From the NCBI GenBank assembly GCA_023451735.1, contig JAEXYH010000060.1:1-64000 (forward strand): a stretch of DNA of 64,000 nt. Reading direction: 5' to 3'. The translations under genes were made by a program, and so were the position numbers. Positions 1-8,578 of this stretch are shown one piece after another (position 1 is the first letter of the stretch; the number at the start of each line of letters is the position of its first letter). Source of the DNA: Pseudomonadota bacterium (GTDB lineage: Bacteria > Pseudomonadota > Alphaproteobacteria > Rhizobiales > Rhizobiaceae). Under the pieces are notes generated by a model, which did no database searches, was not told where the DNA came from, and saw nothing but the letters and a program-made list of their open reading frames with translations.

Positions 1-100
1 GTCCCAGGACGGGCCAGATGTTGATGTCGATCGACGCGCCGCTCAGCCAGAGCCAGCCGAGGAGCAGAAGAAACAGAAACAGGACGATCAGGGCGAGCAT
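1..100 (-). CDS. dctM: TRAP transporter large permease DctM (partial, N-terminus only)
   Basis: The first 33 codons of a protein that runs off the left edge. Its start is a hydrophobic stretch with many Leu and Phe residues followed by a Trp-rich turn (GWLWLSGASIDINIWPVLG), the usual opening of the 12-helix TRAP large subunit that carries substrate across the inner membrane with sodium. The ATG shares one base with the stop codon of the small subunit gene upstream (TGATG), so the two are translationally coupled. With only the N-terminus visible, the identification rests on that hydrophobic start plus the position behind a clear DctQ gene. A separate DctP binding protein is not seen and may lie outside the window. 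Confidence 0.72.
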   Translation of the reverse strand, partial: MLALIVLFLFLLLLGWLWLSGASIDINIWPVLG

Positions 101-699
101 CAGCGGGTCTCCTCGACGGCGCGGATCGCCTCTTCGGATTCATCATGGGCGTTGCGAGGACGCATCAGGCCTTCGATATCCGCAGGGCGCCCGAGCGCGA
201 GGAGGACAACCACCTCAAGTGTCAGGACGGTTGCGAACAGGGCGAACATGAAGAGCCCGACGGCCCACAGACCCTGTGGAACGATCATGGGGATGCGCAG
301 GGCAGACAGATCGTGTGCGTTGAACAAAAGCGTCTCTTCGATCACGTTGACTGCTGACCAGCAGAGAATGGCGACCAGTCCGGCAAGCGCCAGCAACGCC
401 AGAAGATGCAGCCATACCCGTCCTTCGAGCGGCAGTTTCTCGACCAGGAGGTCGATGCGGACATGGGCACGCTCGGCAAGGGTATGGGCCAGCGACCAGC
501 TGATGCCGAAGGCGAGCAGATAGCCGGAGATTTCCGTGGTCGCACCGGACGACATGCCGAGAAAGCTGCGGGACAGGACGTCGATGGTGATGAAGATGGC
601 GGTGGCGAAATAGGACCAGCCCGCCACCAGCGCCATTTTGTGGATTGTCCATTCCAGCCGGCGTCGTGCGCCGTCAGTCAGAAGATAGGCTGCATTCAT
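100..699 (-). CDS. dctQ: TRAP transporter small permease DctQ
   Basis: A 199-residue membrane protein with four predicted helices (about residues 22-42, 50-72, 88-112 and 136-160), the DctQ fold that partners the large TRAP permease. The segment RSFLGMSSGATTEISGYLLA followed by HVRIDLL is the typical family signature: a conserved region before helix 2 and an R-x-D element after it. I chose the ATG at 699 because it overlaps the hyuB stop codon as ATGA; an in-frame ATG at 714 would add five residues. The tail after the last helix is charged and acidic (DESEEAIRAVEETR). It is last but one in the gntR-hyuAB-dctQM operon, so it probably imports the substrate of HyuAB. Confidence 0.88.
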   Translation of the reverse strand: MNAAYLLTDGARRRLEWTIHKMALVAGWSYFATAIFITIDVLSRSFLGMSSGATTEISGYLLAFGISWSLAHTLAERAHVRIDLLVEKLPLEGRVWLHLLALLALAGLVAILCWSAVNVIEETLLFNAHDLSALRIPMIVPQGLWAVGLFMFALFATVLTLEVVVLLALGRPADIEGLMRPRNAHDESEEAIRAVEETR

Positions 700-2303
700 T
701 CGCTTGTTCCCCATCCGCCTCCGCCTGGCGTTTCGATACCCAGCACGTCGTGCGGGCCGACGACAACGCGGTCGGCTTTTTCGGACAAGGGCTCTTCGAC
801 CCCGTCCCTCGTTATGTAGAAGCGGCCCGGCCTTCCGGCCTCGCCGCCGTTCACACCCCATGGGGCGTGGCGGAAGCGTTCACCCGATCCGGAAAAGACG
901 GTTGTGTGTCCGAGCGGTCTGATCTGGCGTGCGATGCCGTAGCCGCCGCGGGTGCGGCCCTGTCCGCCGGAGCCGGCGATGAGGTTGTAGCCTTCGACGA
1001 GGAGAGGGTATTCGCTCTCGATGGCTTCCACTGGCAGGTTGGACGTGTTGGTCAATCCGGCTTGGACACCATCCTTGCCATCGCGGGTGCGCCGTGCACC
1101 GGAGCCGCCGCCCAAAGTTTCGAAATAGACGTACTCGCGTCCCGTGCGTGGATCACGACCGTAGAACATCGCCGACGTGTTCGAGCCGTTCGAAGCGGCC
1201 GTGATCGCGTCGGGCAGCACGCCTGCCAGCGCACCGAAGATGGCATCCACCACCCGCATGCCGGTCTGCACGCGATGCGCCACCGATGCGGGCGCAACCG
1301 CGTTGACGATCGATCCGACCGGAGCGGTGATCTTCACCGGTCGTAGAAGGCCCGAATTGTTGGGCGCATGGGGATCGAGCAGCACTTTCAATGCGAAGCT
1401 GACCGTCGACTGCAAGCCGTTGAAGACGAGGTTAATGTTGCCGGGGACCTGTTGCCCGGTGCCCTCGAAGTCGAGCGCGACATGGTCGCCCGAAACGGTG
1501 ATCCTGACCGAGATCGGAATGTCGAAGACTTCAAGTCCGTCGCCGTCCATGTAATCGGTGAAACTGTAGACGCCATCGGGAATGGTGGCGATGGCGCTGC
1601 GCATGCGCCGCTCGGTTCCCGAAAGAATGCCCTCGAACGCAGCGCGCAGGGTTTCCGCGTCCACTGTGGCCGTCAGTTCGGCCATGCGGCGCAAGCCGAG
1701 GCGGGAGGCTGCAAACTGGGCATTGAAATCGCCCAGCCGCTCTTCGCGCATGCGCATGTTGAGCAGGATCAGCGTCCAGATGTCTTCGACGCGCCGACCT
1801 TCCGAAAAGAGCTTCACCAGCGGAATGCGAATGCCTTCCTGATAGATCTCCGTCAGCCCGGACGCCATCGAACCTGCCCGGGCGCCGCCGATATCGGAAT
1901 GGTGGGCGATGGTGCAGACGAAGCAGACCAGCTCCTTGCCGATGAAGACGGGCTCGGCGGTATTGATGTCGGGCAGGTGCGAGCCGCCGCCCTCGTGCGG
2001 GTCGTTGGCGATGAACATGTCGCCGGGCTTGATGCTTTCCAGCGGATGGATGGCCCGGATCGCGCCAACGAGTCCGATCAGCCCGGACAGATGGATCGGC
2101 AGTGAATGCGCTGCCTGAGCGATAAGTCTTCCCTCAGTGTCGATGATGGCGGTCGAATGGTCGCGCCGTTCCTTGATATTGCCGGAAAACGCTGTTCGCG
2201 TGAGAGCGGCGAACATTTCGTCGGTGATCGACGCCAGTGCATTTTGAAGAAGCTGGAGGCGGATCGGCGAAAGCCTGACCGGGTTCATTTTGCTGTCCGC
2301 CAT
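696..2303 (-). CDS. hyuB: Hydantoinase B / 5-oxoprolinase beta-type subunit
   Basis: A 535-residue HyuB-family protein, close to the usual length. Family landmarks are visible: IKERRDHSTAIID near residue 45, GDMFIANDPHEGGGSHLPD near residue 90, a Gly-rich GGGSGARRTRDGKDG near residue 415 and SEYPLLVEGYNLIAGSGGQG after it. HyuB works with HyuA to open cyclic amides such as hydantoins or 5-oxoproline with ATP; the exact substrate cannot be read from sequence. The start at 2303 (MADSKMN) lies one base after the hyuA stop (TGATATG); upstream in-frame extension would overlap hyuA and is not family-like. Its stop overlaps dctQ. Acetophenone and acetone carboxylases share related subunits, but a third carboxylase-type subunit is not seen here. 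Confidence 0.9.
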   Translation of the reverse strand: MADSKMNPVRLSPIRLQLLQNALASITDEMFAALTRTAFSGNIKERRDHSTAIIDTEGRLIAQAAHSLPIHLSGLIGLVGAIRAIHPLESIKPGDMFIANDPHEGGGSHLPDINTAEPVFIGKELVCFVCTIAHHSDIGGARAGSMASGLTEIYQEGIRIPLVKLFSEGRRVEDIWTLILLNMRMREERLGDFNAQFAASRLGLRRMAELTATVDAETLRAAFEGILSGTERRMRSAIATIPDGVYSFTDYMDGDGLEVFDIPISVRITVSGDHVALDFEGTGQQVPGNINLVFNGLQSTVSFALKVLLDPHAPNNSGLLRPVKITAPVGSIVNAVAPASVAHRVQTGMRVVDAIFGALAGVLPDAITAASNGSNTSAMFYGRDPRTGREYVYFETLGGGSGARRTRDGKDGVQAGLTNTSNLPVEAIESEYPLLVEGYNLIAGSGGQGRTRGGYGIARQIRPLGHTTVFSGSGERFRHAPWGVNGGEAGRPGRFYITRDGVEEPLSEKADRVVVGPHDVLGIETPGGGGWGTSE

Positions 2304-2304
2304 A

Positions 2305-4350
2305 TCAGTGGACCTCGATGATGAGATTGCCGCGTTCGTCGGCGGTAGCGCGGTCGCCGGGAGCGAGTACGATGGTGGAATCGGTCTGCTCGACAATGGC
2401 TGGTCCGTGAATGGATTGGCCGGGGCGGATCGTTTCGCGCCGATAGACCGCCGCTTCTGCAGGTTCTTCCGTATCGAACGTCACGGTGCGGACGCCGGTT
2501 CGTACCGGACTGCCGCCTGTGCTGCTGGCCGGCTTTCCGGTCCCCTTGGACAAGGGCAGCACAGCTTCGGCGCGCAAGGCGACGATTTCGATGGGTGCGT
2601 CTTCGTCAGCGTGACCGTACATTTCTCGATGCAGCGCGAGAAATGCGCCCTGCAAATCGTCGCGATGCGGATGCTCGGTGGTCGCGATGCGCAGTTCGTA
2701 GTTCTGTCCGACGAACCGCAGGTCGGCGAAATAGCCGACGGTTCCGTTGCCGCCGTTTGCGGTGAACCATCCGCGCGCTCGTTCCGCGAGCACGGAAGTT
2801 GCCTCAAGCAACTTCGCCAGGCCGTCATCGTCCAAACGCCCGCCAAGGGGAAGTACGTAGTCCTCGCGCAGCGGCGCGTTGAGAAGGCCCTCCGCGCACA
2901 ACAGCCCCGGCCGTGCGGGAATGATGACCCTGCGAATGCCGAGCGCGCGCGCGACATCTGCACCATGCAGCGGTCCGGCGCCGCCGAATGCGACGAGATC
3001 GAATGTCGCTGGGTCGATGCCACGCTCGACCGAGATCTGCCGCACAGCACGCACCATGGTGGCATTGACGATTTCGATGACGCCAAGCGCCGTTTCCGTC
3101 TGTGGCAAACCCAGTTGCTTGGCGAGGCCGGAGAGGGCAGCGGCAGCGGCCGGCGCATCGAGCATCATGGCGCCGTCAAGCAGGCTGGGCGACAAGCGTC
3201 CCAGAACAAGATTGGCGTCGGAGACGGTGGGCTTGATCCCGCCCTTGCCATAACAGGCAGGACCGGGAATAGCGCCAGCGCTCTGCGGGCCGACCTTCAT
3301 CAGTCCGTCAGTATCGACCCATGCGATCGAGCCGCCGCCGGCACCAACGGCGTTGATGTCGACAGAAGACAATTTGACCGGCCGGCCTTCGATTTCGCGT
3401 TCGGAGGTATAGGCGGGTTTAAAGCCTCGGATCAGGCTGACATCGGCCGACGTGCCGCCCATGTCCAGCGTGATGAAGTCGCCCTTCGAGCTGTCGCCCA
3501 GAGTTTCGAGTACGCCGACAATGCCGGCGGCGGGGCCTGAAAGAGCGGTCCGGACGGGAAACTGAGCCGCGCGGGCGATCGGCATCAGGCCACCGGAAGA
3601 TTGGTTGATGCCGATTCTGGCGGTGCAGCCCAGGGCCGCCACACCGGCCTCAAGCTGCGCCAGGTAATGGGCCATTTCCGGCTGGACAAAGCCGTTGACG
3701 GCCGTGGTCGAGAACCGTTCGAACTCGCGAAATTCGGGGTGAACCTCATGTGAAAGCGAGAGGAACAGGTTGGGAATGCGAGCCTTTAGGGCAGCGCCGA
3801 TACGCAACTCGTGTTCGGAGTTGCGGTGAGCATGGATAAGGCACACCGCGCAGGCGGTTGCGCCCGAAGCTTCGACCTCACGCACCACCCGCGCGATCTC
3901 GTTATCGCTCAGTTCGCGATAAACTTTACCGTTGGCGAGGAGGCGCTCCTCGACTTCGAAACGCCGCTCCATAGGCACCAAGGGGCGGGGGATGTCGGTG
4001 TGGAAATCGAACATGTACGGACGGACCTGGCGCCCGATTTCTAGCACGTCGCGAAAGCCCCGCGTGGTGACCAGCGCCAGACAGGCACCGCGCTCCTGAA
4101 TGAGTGCGTTGGTGGCAACGGTCGTGCCATGGGCGACACGGGCGAAATCGGCAGCCGAAATCCCGATCCGCTGCGTCAGGCGGGTTAGCCCTTCCAGCAT
4201 GGCCTCGGCAGGTGCAGCGGGCGAAGACGGCAGCTTCAGGATTTCCATCTGCCCGCTAGTAAGGTTTACCGCGGCGATGTCGGTAAATGTACCGCCGACG
4301 TCTATGCCGACGTTCCAGGACGCTGCGTTCATGTGATGGAGGTCCCTCAT
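2305..4350 (-). CDS. hyuA: Hydantoinase A / 5-oxoprolinase alpha-type subunit
   Basis: A 681-residue HyuA-family ATPase. The N-terminal ASKHA-type phosphate loop VGIDVGGTFTDIAAV lies at residues 14-28, a second ATPase motif DMGGTSADVSLI near residue 296, a Gly-rich GAGGGSIAWVD near 336 and the C-terminal VAFGGAGPLHGADVARALG. These are the hallmarks of N-methylhydantoinase A and 5-oxoprolinase alpha subunits, which activate the cyclic amide with ATP in the cytoplasm. The ATG at 4350 overlaps the gntR stop (ATGA); an ATG at 4332, six codons later, is an equally possible start. With hyuB one base downstream this forms the enzymatic core of the operon. Confidence 0.92.
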   Translation of the reverse strand: MRDLHHMNAASWNVGIDVGGTFTDIAAVNLTSGQMEILKLPSSPAAPAEAMLEGLTRLTQRIGISAADFARVAHGTTVATNALIQERGACLALVTTRGFRDVLEIGRQVRPYMFDFHTDIPRPLVPMERRFEVEERLLANGKVYRELSDNEIARVVREVEASGATACAVCLIHAHRNSEHELRIGAALKARIPNLFLSLSHEVHPEFREFERFSTTAVNGFVQPEMAHYLAQLEAGVAALGCTARIGINQSSGGLMPIARAAQFPVRTALSGPAAGIVGVLETLGDSSKGDFITLDMGGTSADVSLIRGFKPAYTSEREIEGRPVKLSSVDINAVGAGGGSIAWVDTDGLMKVGPQSAGAIPGPACYGKGGIKPTVSDANLVLGRLSPSLLDGAMMLDAPAAAAALSGLAKQLGLPQTETALGVIEIVNATMVRAVRQISVERGIDPATFDLVAFGGAGPLHGADVARALGIRRVIIPARPGLLCAEGLLNAPLREDYVLPLGGRLDDDGLAKLLEATSVLAERARGWFTANGGNGTVGYFADLRFVGQNYELRIATTEHPHRDDLQGAFLALHREMYGHADEDAPIEIVALRAEAVLPLSKGTGKPASSTGGSPVRTGVRTVTFDTEEPAEAAVYRRETIRPGQSIHGPAIVEQTDSTIVLAPGDRATADERGNLIIEVH

Positions 4351-5009
4351 CTGATGTAGTTGGCGAAGCGCAGCAGCGTCTCACAGGCGCCGCGGAGGTT
4401 TTCGCGCTTGATCCGCTCTGCAGACTCGCCGTCACGGGCTGCGAGAGCGGCGATAAGTTGTTTGTGGAGCCTTAGACCTTCTACGGCACGCCCTGGCAAA
4501 AGAACCGAACGCCGGGCGAGGACTGCGAGACGATCGTAGATCTGCGCCATGGTTTCTTCGAGAACTGCATTACGCGCGTGCTTGACGATAGAAAGGTACG
4601 TGCGGTCGATCAGGTCGAGATAGCGATCCATGTCGTGGGACGCGACCATCCGGTCTGCGGCATTGTTGAACTCCTTCAGAAGATCGTCCCAGGCTCCATC
4701 GGGTGCGCGCTCGGCTGCAAGCCGTGCAGCCATGCCTTCGACAGCGCCGCGAAGTTCGTAAAGCTCGAGAATTTCCTCCGGCCCGAGGCGCGCCACGGCA
4801 ACGCCGACATTGGCCTCGCGTACTAGAAGTCGGCGCTCGACCAGAAGGGAGAACGCCTCGCGTACCTGCCCCCTGGAAACACCAAACTCTTCGGAGATTT
4901 CGCGTTCGCGCAACCGCTGGCCCGATACGTAGACCTCCCTGACCACACGATCACGCAGGATTTGGCCTAAATCGTCGACCCCAATTCGGCGCTCAGTTTC
5001 TTTATTCAC
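4347..5009 (-). CDS. GntR/FadR-family (FCD) transcription regulator
   Basis: A 220-residue regulator with an N-terminal winged helix-turn-helix (about residues 10-75; ISEEFGVSRGQVREAFSLLVERRLL) and a C-terminal all-helical FCD ligand domain (about 85-210; the metal-binding type pattern with ELRGAVEGMAARLAA, then DLIDRTYLSIVKHA). FCD regulators usually bind small organic acids. The start is a GTG at 5009. It is the first gene of the hyuAB-dctQM operon, overlapping hyuA by four bases, so it most likely senses the imported compound and controls its own operon through the inverted repeat about 45 bases upstream. Confidence 0.9.
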   Translation of the reverse strand: MNKETERRIGVDDLGQILRDRVVREVYVSGQRLREREISEEFGVSRGQVREAFSLLVERRLLVREANVGVAVARLGPEEILELYELRGAVEGMAARLAAERAPDGAWDDLLKEFNNAADRMVASHDMDRYLDLIDRTYLSIVKHARNAVLEETMAQIYDRLAVLARRSVLLPGRAVEGLRLHKQLIAALAARDGESAERIKRENLRGACETLLRFANYIR

Positions 5010-5053
5010 GTCTTGTGATCCCCGTTTCCAGCAATCAAAATGTTGTCAGCCAG

Positions 5054-5077
5054 ATTGTCAACAATAATAACGACAAT
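5054..5077. promoter_or_regulatory. Candidate GntR operator upstream of gntR-hyuAB-dctQM
   Basis: ATTGTCAACAAT (5054-5065) has perfect five-base arms around a CA centre, the T-x-GT-x-AC-x-A layout known for FadR/FCD regulators. A second overlapping inverted repeat pairs ATTGTC with GACAAT at 5072-5077, and an extra TTGTC copy lies at 5043-5047. It is 45 bases ahead of the GTG of the regulator gene. Binding is inferred. Confidence 0.55.
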
Positions 5078-5533
5078 ATTGAAGAAAATTTAGGCGTGCT
5101 GAAAAAATATGCGACATGCGTGATAAGGCATTAGGCGGCGTTGGTTTAAGATCGGCACCTTCGTTGGCATACCATCAAGGCCTGATGGTGCCCGCGCTCG
5201 AATGGAATGGGACTGATAGGGAGTTCAGGCGCCTGCTTCGCGCTCAATCAGGGCTCGAGCTCAGACCGGCACCCCGAATATGCGGCTGATGTGGGAGAGA
5301 TCCGTCGGCGAGCGCCTTCTGTATCGCCAGTGATCAGCACCTCCGGCCACAATCGCCGGCACGTTAGTCGCCGACATGCCAACGAGACGCCATATTCTTC
5401 GCTGCTCACCTTTTCTACGAGATGCAGGGGAAGCCTGGTACTGGATGCGATAACTGCTACCCGTGCTGCGATTTCAGAGCGTTGTCGACGGTTCGGTTCC
5501 CGTCAAGGCCTTCGTCTGCCACCGACACCATCG
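5078..5533. other. Gene-free spacer between the hyu operon and the ABC ATPase gene
   Basis: Apart from the AT-rich promoter-like stretch next to 5077, I see no convincing coding region, RNA or repeat here. Open frames exist but have no homology I recognise and no good ribosome binding site. It separates the start of one minus-strand operon from the end of the next. Confidence 0.5.
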
Positions 5534-6613
5534 TCAATGCAGGCAATGGCAGGCATTGGTCTGCCAAGTCAGCGTCACCAGGCTGCCCGCATCCAGAGGG
5601 CTCGTATCGATCCTCCTTGCTGACGTCGCAATGAGTTTTTCGCCTCCGTTCAGAACGACATGGATTTCGGTAGATGCGCCACGGTAGACAATCCGATCAA
5701 CCGTTCCGGCAGCACGATCCTGGTTCGGTTGCTCAAGACCACATTCGGTTTGCGAAAGCATAATTGCTTCCGGTCTCAGGGATACTGCAACCTTTGTGGC
5801 TGGCCCGTTATAGCCGGCGGTTAACCGCAGCCCGGTAGAGGTCTCGATCACACAGCCCGATGCATCGCGTTCGATAATCGTGCCTTCAAGAAGGTTTGAC
5901 GTCCCCATGAACCCGGCGACAAACCGTGTCGCGGGAAGATCGTAGATCTCCGAGGGCGTGCCATATTGCTCGATACGTCCGCCGTTCATGACGGCAATCT
6001 TGTCGGAGATAGTAAGGGCCTCCTCTTGGTCGTGGGTGACCATGATCGTGGTGATCTTTAGCCGCTTCTGGATATCCTTCATCTGGATCTGCATGTCCTC
6101 GCGCAGCTTCTTGTCGAGTGCACCGAAGGGTTCATCCAGCAGCAATACCGCAGGCTCGATAACGAGCGCCCTAGCCAGTGCGACGCGCTGCTGCTGACCA
6201 CCGGAAAGCTGGTGCGGGTAGCGATCCGCAAGATGGGAGAGCTGGACCATGTCGAGAGCGTCGGCGACCATTGCCTTATGTCGTTGCCGATCATTGGTGC
6301 GCATTTCCAGACCGAAGGCCACATTGCCGCTCACCGTCATGTGGGGAAAGAGCGCATAGTTCTGGAAGAGGACACCGACGCCCCGTTTGTGGACGGGGAC
6401 GTTGGTCACCGAGCGACCTTTGAACAGTATGTCTCCTTTTGAAGGAGGGACGAGCCCCGCGATCATGCGGAGCGTCGTCGTCTTGCCACAACCGCTCGGG
6501 CCAAGCAGCGAGATCAGCTCGCCCGGCGCGACATCTAGGTCGATGTCGTCGACGACCATGGTGGAGCCATAGTTTTTTCCAAGTCCCGAAAGGCTGAGGT
6601 CGGCGGTCGGCAT
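5534..6613 (-). CDS. ABC transporter ATPase, spermidine/putrescine (PotA) type
   Basis: A 359-residue ABC ATPase with Walker A GPSGCGKTT (about residues 38-46), Q-loop VLFQNYALFPHMTV, signature LSGGQQQRVALARA, Walker B VLLLDEPFGALD, switch His in THDQEEAL, and a C-terminal TOBE-like domain (SLRPEAIML). It powers the importer formed by the two permeases and binding protein encoded just upstream. I prefer the ATG at 6613, which has a GGAG eight bases upstream and begins the conserved domain; an ATG at 6646 would add eleven residues. The protein ends in a slightly unusual Cys-His tail (NACHCLH). Last gene of its operon. Confidence 0.9.
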   Translation of the reverse strand: MPTADLSLSGLGKNYGSTMVVDDIDLDVAPGELISLLGPSGCGKTTTLRMIAGLVPPSKGDILFKGRSVTNVPVHKRGVGVLFQNYALFPHMTVSGNVAFGLEMRTNDRQRHKAMVADALDMVQLSHLADRYPHQLSGGQQQRVALARALVIEPAVLLLDEPFGALDKKLREDMQIQMKDIQKRLKITTIMVTHDQEEALTISDKIAVMNGGRIEQYGTPSEIYDLPATRFVAGFMGTSNLLEGTIIERDASGCVIETSTGLRLTAGYNGPATKVAVSLRPEAIMLSQTECGLEQPNQDRAAGTVDRIVYRGASTEIHVVLNGGEKLIATSARRIDTSPLDAGSLVTLTWQTNACHCLH

Positions 6614-6658
6614 GGTCAGTCTCCGGGCGGTCGCGTGGAGGTTCATCTGTTCAGAGCC

Positions 6659-7744
6659 TTATGCCGAGAATATCTTGTTTGCCTCGTCGGTCCAGGCGGA
6701 CCGCTGGGCGTTGATATAGGCCCAGTCAGGATTAAAGAGACCGAGTTCGTCCATGCGGTTGTCTGGATAGGCGACATATTTTTGCGCTTCCGGCGACAGC
6801 TCGATGCCGGAGACCGGCGGTGCGACGAGGGCGAACTCGGCGAGCGCTTTCTGCACTTCTGGAGAGAGCATGCGATCCATGAAAGCGAGACCGAGATCCT
6901 GGTTGGGGCCACCCTTTACCAACACCTGGCAATTGACACCTGCGAACGAGCCTTCCTTCATGAAGACCATGTCGATCGGCGCACCCTTGGCGGTGTAGGG
7001 ATAGATGAACTTCGAATAGTCGATGCCGCCGATGGCCGCCTGGCCTTGGGCGATCTCGTTCGCCGCCTCGACGCCGGACGTGTAGACGTTTTGAATGTTA
7101 GGCTTCAACTCGGCGAGTTTGCCCCAGATCTTGTCCACCTCGTATTGCGCTTCGGAAAACGACTTGCCGGTTACGACGGCGGCGGTGGCGATCAGGAAAA
7201 ACAGGCCCGATGTGTTCTGCCAGCTGTTAAGCTTGATATTGCCCTTGTACTTGGGGTCCCAGAGATCGGCATAGCTCGCCGGGGCCTCTTCCGCAGTGTT
7301 GCGATACATCGTGCCGATGGAGACGCCAAGGCCGGCGCCATAGCCGTTCTCATAATTGAAGCGGGGAAACAGCTTGGCCATGTTCGGCACCCTGTCGGCC
7401 GGAATCTCGGCAATCAGGTCCTCTCCCTTGCAGATCGGAACCGCCAGATCGTCAACGAACATGACGGTGAATTTCGGGTTGGATTTGGTGGCCCGCATCT
7501 TCGAGATGTTCGGCAGGGTGAAGCCCTCTTCCGCCAACACCTTGCAGCCGAGATCGGCCTCGAAGGCGGGGATGACATTCTTCCGGATGAATTCGCCTTG
7601 GGCGCCGCCCCAGATGCCGACGACGATTTCTTTGTCCTGCGCCCAGGCATTGCGGCGCATGATCAGAGGGGCGGCAAGGCCTGCTGCTGCGACCGTGAGG
7701 AATTTGCGGCGGCTCGGGGTCAGAATGCTGTTCTCTCTCGTCAC
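6659..7744 (-). CDS. ABC transporter periplasmic substrate-binding protein (PotD/Fe-type)
   Basis: A 361-residue extracellular binding protein. The N-terminus has a twin-arginine type signal (PSRRKFLTVAAAGLAAPLIM, cleavage near NAWAQ), so it is probably exported folded. The mature part starts EIVVGIWGGAQGEFIRKNV, as in binding proteins of polyamine, 2-aminoethylphosphonate and related ABC systems. In an operon with the downstream PotA-type ATPase and two upstream permease genes. The co-transcribed amidohydrolase and racemase-like genes suggest an amide or amino-acid-like ligand rather than a polyamine; this is inference. Confidence 0.87.
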   Translation of the reverse strand: MTRENSILTPSRRKFLTVAAAGLAAPLIMRRNAWAQDKEIVVGIWGGAQGEFIRKNVIPAFEADLGCKVLAEEGFTLPNISKMRATKSNPKFTVMFVDDLAVPICKGEDLIAEIPADRVPNMAKLFPRFNYENGYGAGLGVSIGTMYRNTAEEAPASYADLWDPKYKGNIKLNSWQNTSGLFFLIATAAVVTGKSFSEAQYEVDKIWGKLAELKPNIQNVYTSGVEAANEIAQGQAAIGGIDYSKFIYPYTAKGAPIDMVFMKEGSFAGVNCQVLVKGGPNQDLGLAFMDRMLSPEVQKALAEFALVAPPVSGIELSPEAQKYVAYPDNRMDELGLFNPDWAYINAQRSAWTDEANKIFSA

Positions 7745-7771
7745 TTTTGTTCCCTTTGTTTTGTTGGAGTA

Positions 7772-8578
7772 TTAACTCGCCATTACTTTCTGCATTTTCA
7801 GCCCAAGAGCCCGCTCGATGAGGAGGAGGAGCCCGAGGGAGAAGAGGATCATGAGCGCGGATATGGCCGCCACGCTCGGATCGAAGGACCGTTCGATGAA
7901 CACATGCACCTGCAGTGGGAGGGTGAAGTTGCGCGCATCCGCCAACCACATCGCCATCGCGTAATCGTCGAAGGATGTAATGAAGGCGAAGACGCAGCCC
8001 GCCAGGATACCGCCGCCGATCTGCGGCAGGGTGATGCGGCGAAAGGTAGTGAAACTGTTCGCACCGAGAGTGCGTGCGGCATCTTCCGTCGATGGCACGA
8101 CCAACAGTAGGGCCGCCGACACGGTGCGCACCAGATAGGGCAGGCAGATCGCCGTGTGGCCGATGACAAGCTGGGCGAACGAGTTGTTGGAGCCGAGAGA
8201 AGAAGCGAATTGCAAGAGTGCCACACCAGTCACCAGTACCGGAAAGACCAGCGGCGACAGGACCAGCGCCAAGATCAGGCCGCGGCCCGGGAAGCGGTGC
8301 CGTGTCAGGCCGAGTGCGCAGGGAACGCCGAGCACGACGGTCATGGCGGTTACGATCAATGCCAGCTCAACGCTGAACAGGAAGGTATCGCGGAACTCGC
8401 GGTCTGCCAGCACCTGGCCGTACCAACGAAGGGTGAACCCCTGCGGCGGAAACGAGACGAACATGCTGTCGGAGATCGAGATACCGATCGGTATAAACAT
8501 TGGCGCCAGGATGATGGCGGCCAGCACGGCGCAGATAGCAAGCAGGATGGGCGAGGGTCCTTGACCAAGATCGTTCAT
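7772..8578 (-). CDS. ABC transporter permease, PotC type
   Basis: A 268-residue inner-membrane permease with about six helices and the ATPase-contact (EAA) loop STEDAARTLGANSFTTFRRITLPQI near residue 160. The start ATG overlaps the stop of the other permease gene as ATGA (8575-8578), showing translational coupling. It pairs with the permease encoded at 8575-9531 to form the channel of the polyamine-type importer. Confidence 0.9.
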   Translation of the reverse strand: MNDLGQGPSPILLAICAVLAAIILAPMFIPIGISISDSMFVSFPPQGFTLRWYGQVLADREFRDTFLFSVELALIVTAMTVVLGVPCALGLTRHRFPGRGLILALVLSPLVFPVLVTGVALLQFASSLGSNNSFAQLVIGHTAICLPYLVRTVSAALLLVVPSTEDAARTLGANSFTTFRRITLPQIGGGILAGCVFAFITSFDDYAMAMWLADARNFTLPLQVHVFIERSFDPSVAAISALMILFSLGLLLLIERALGLKMQKVMAS

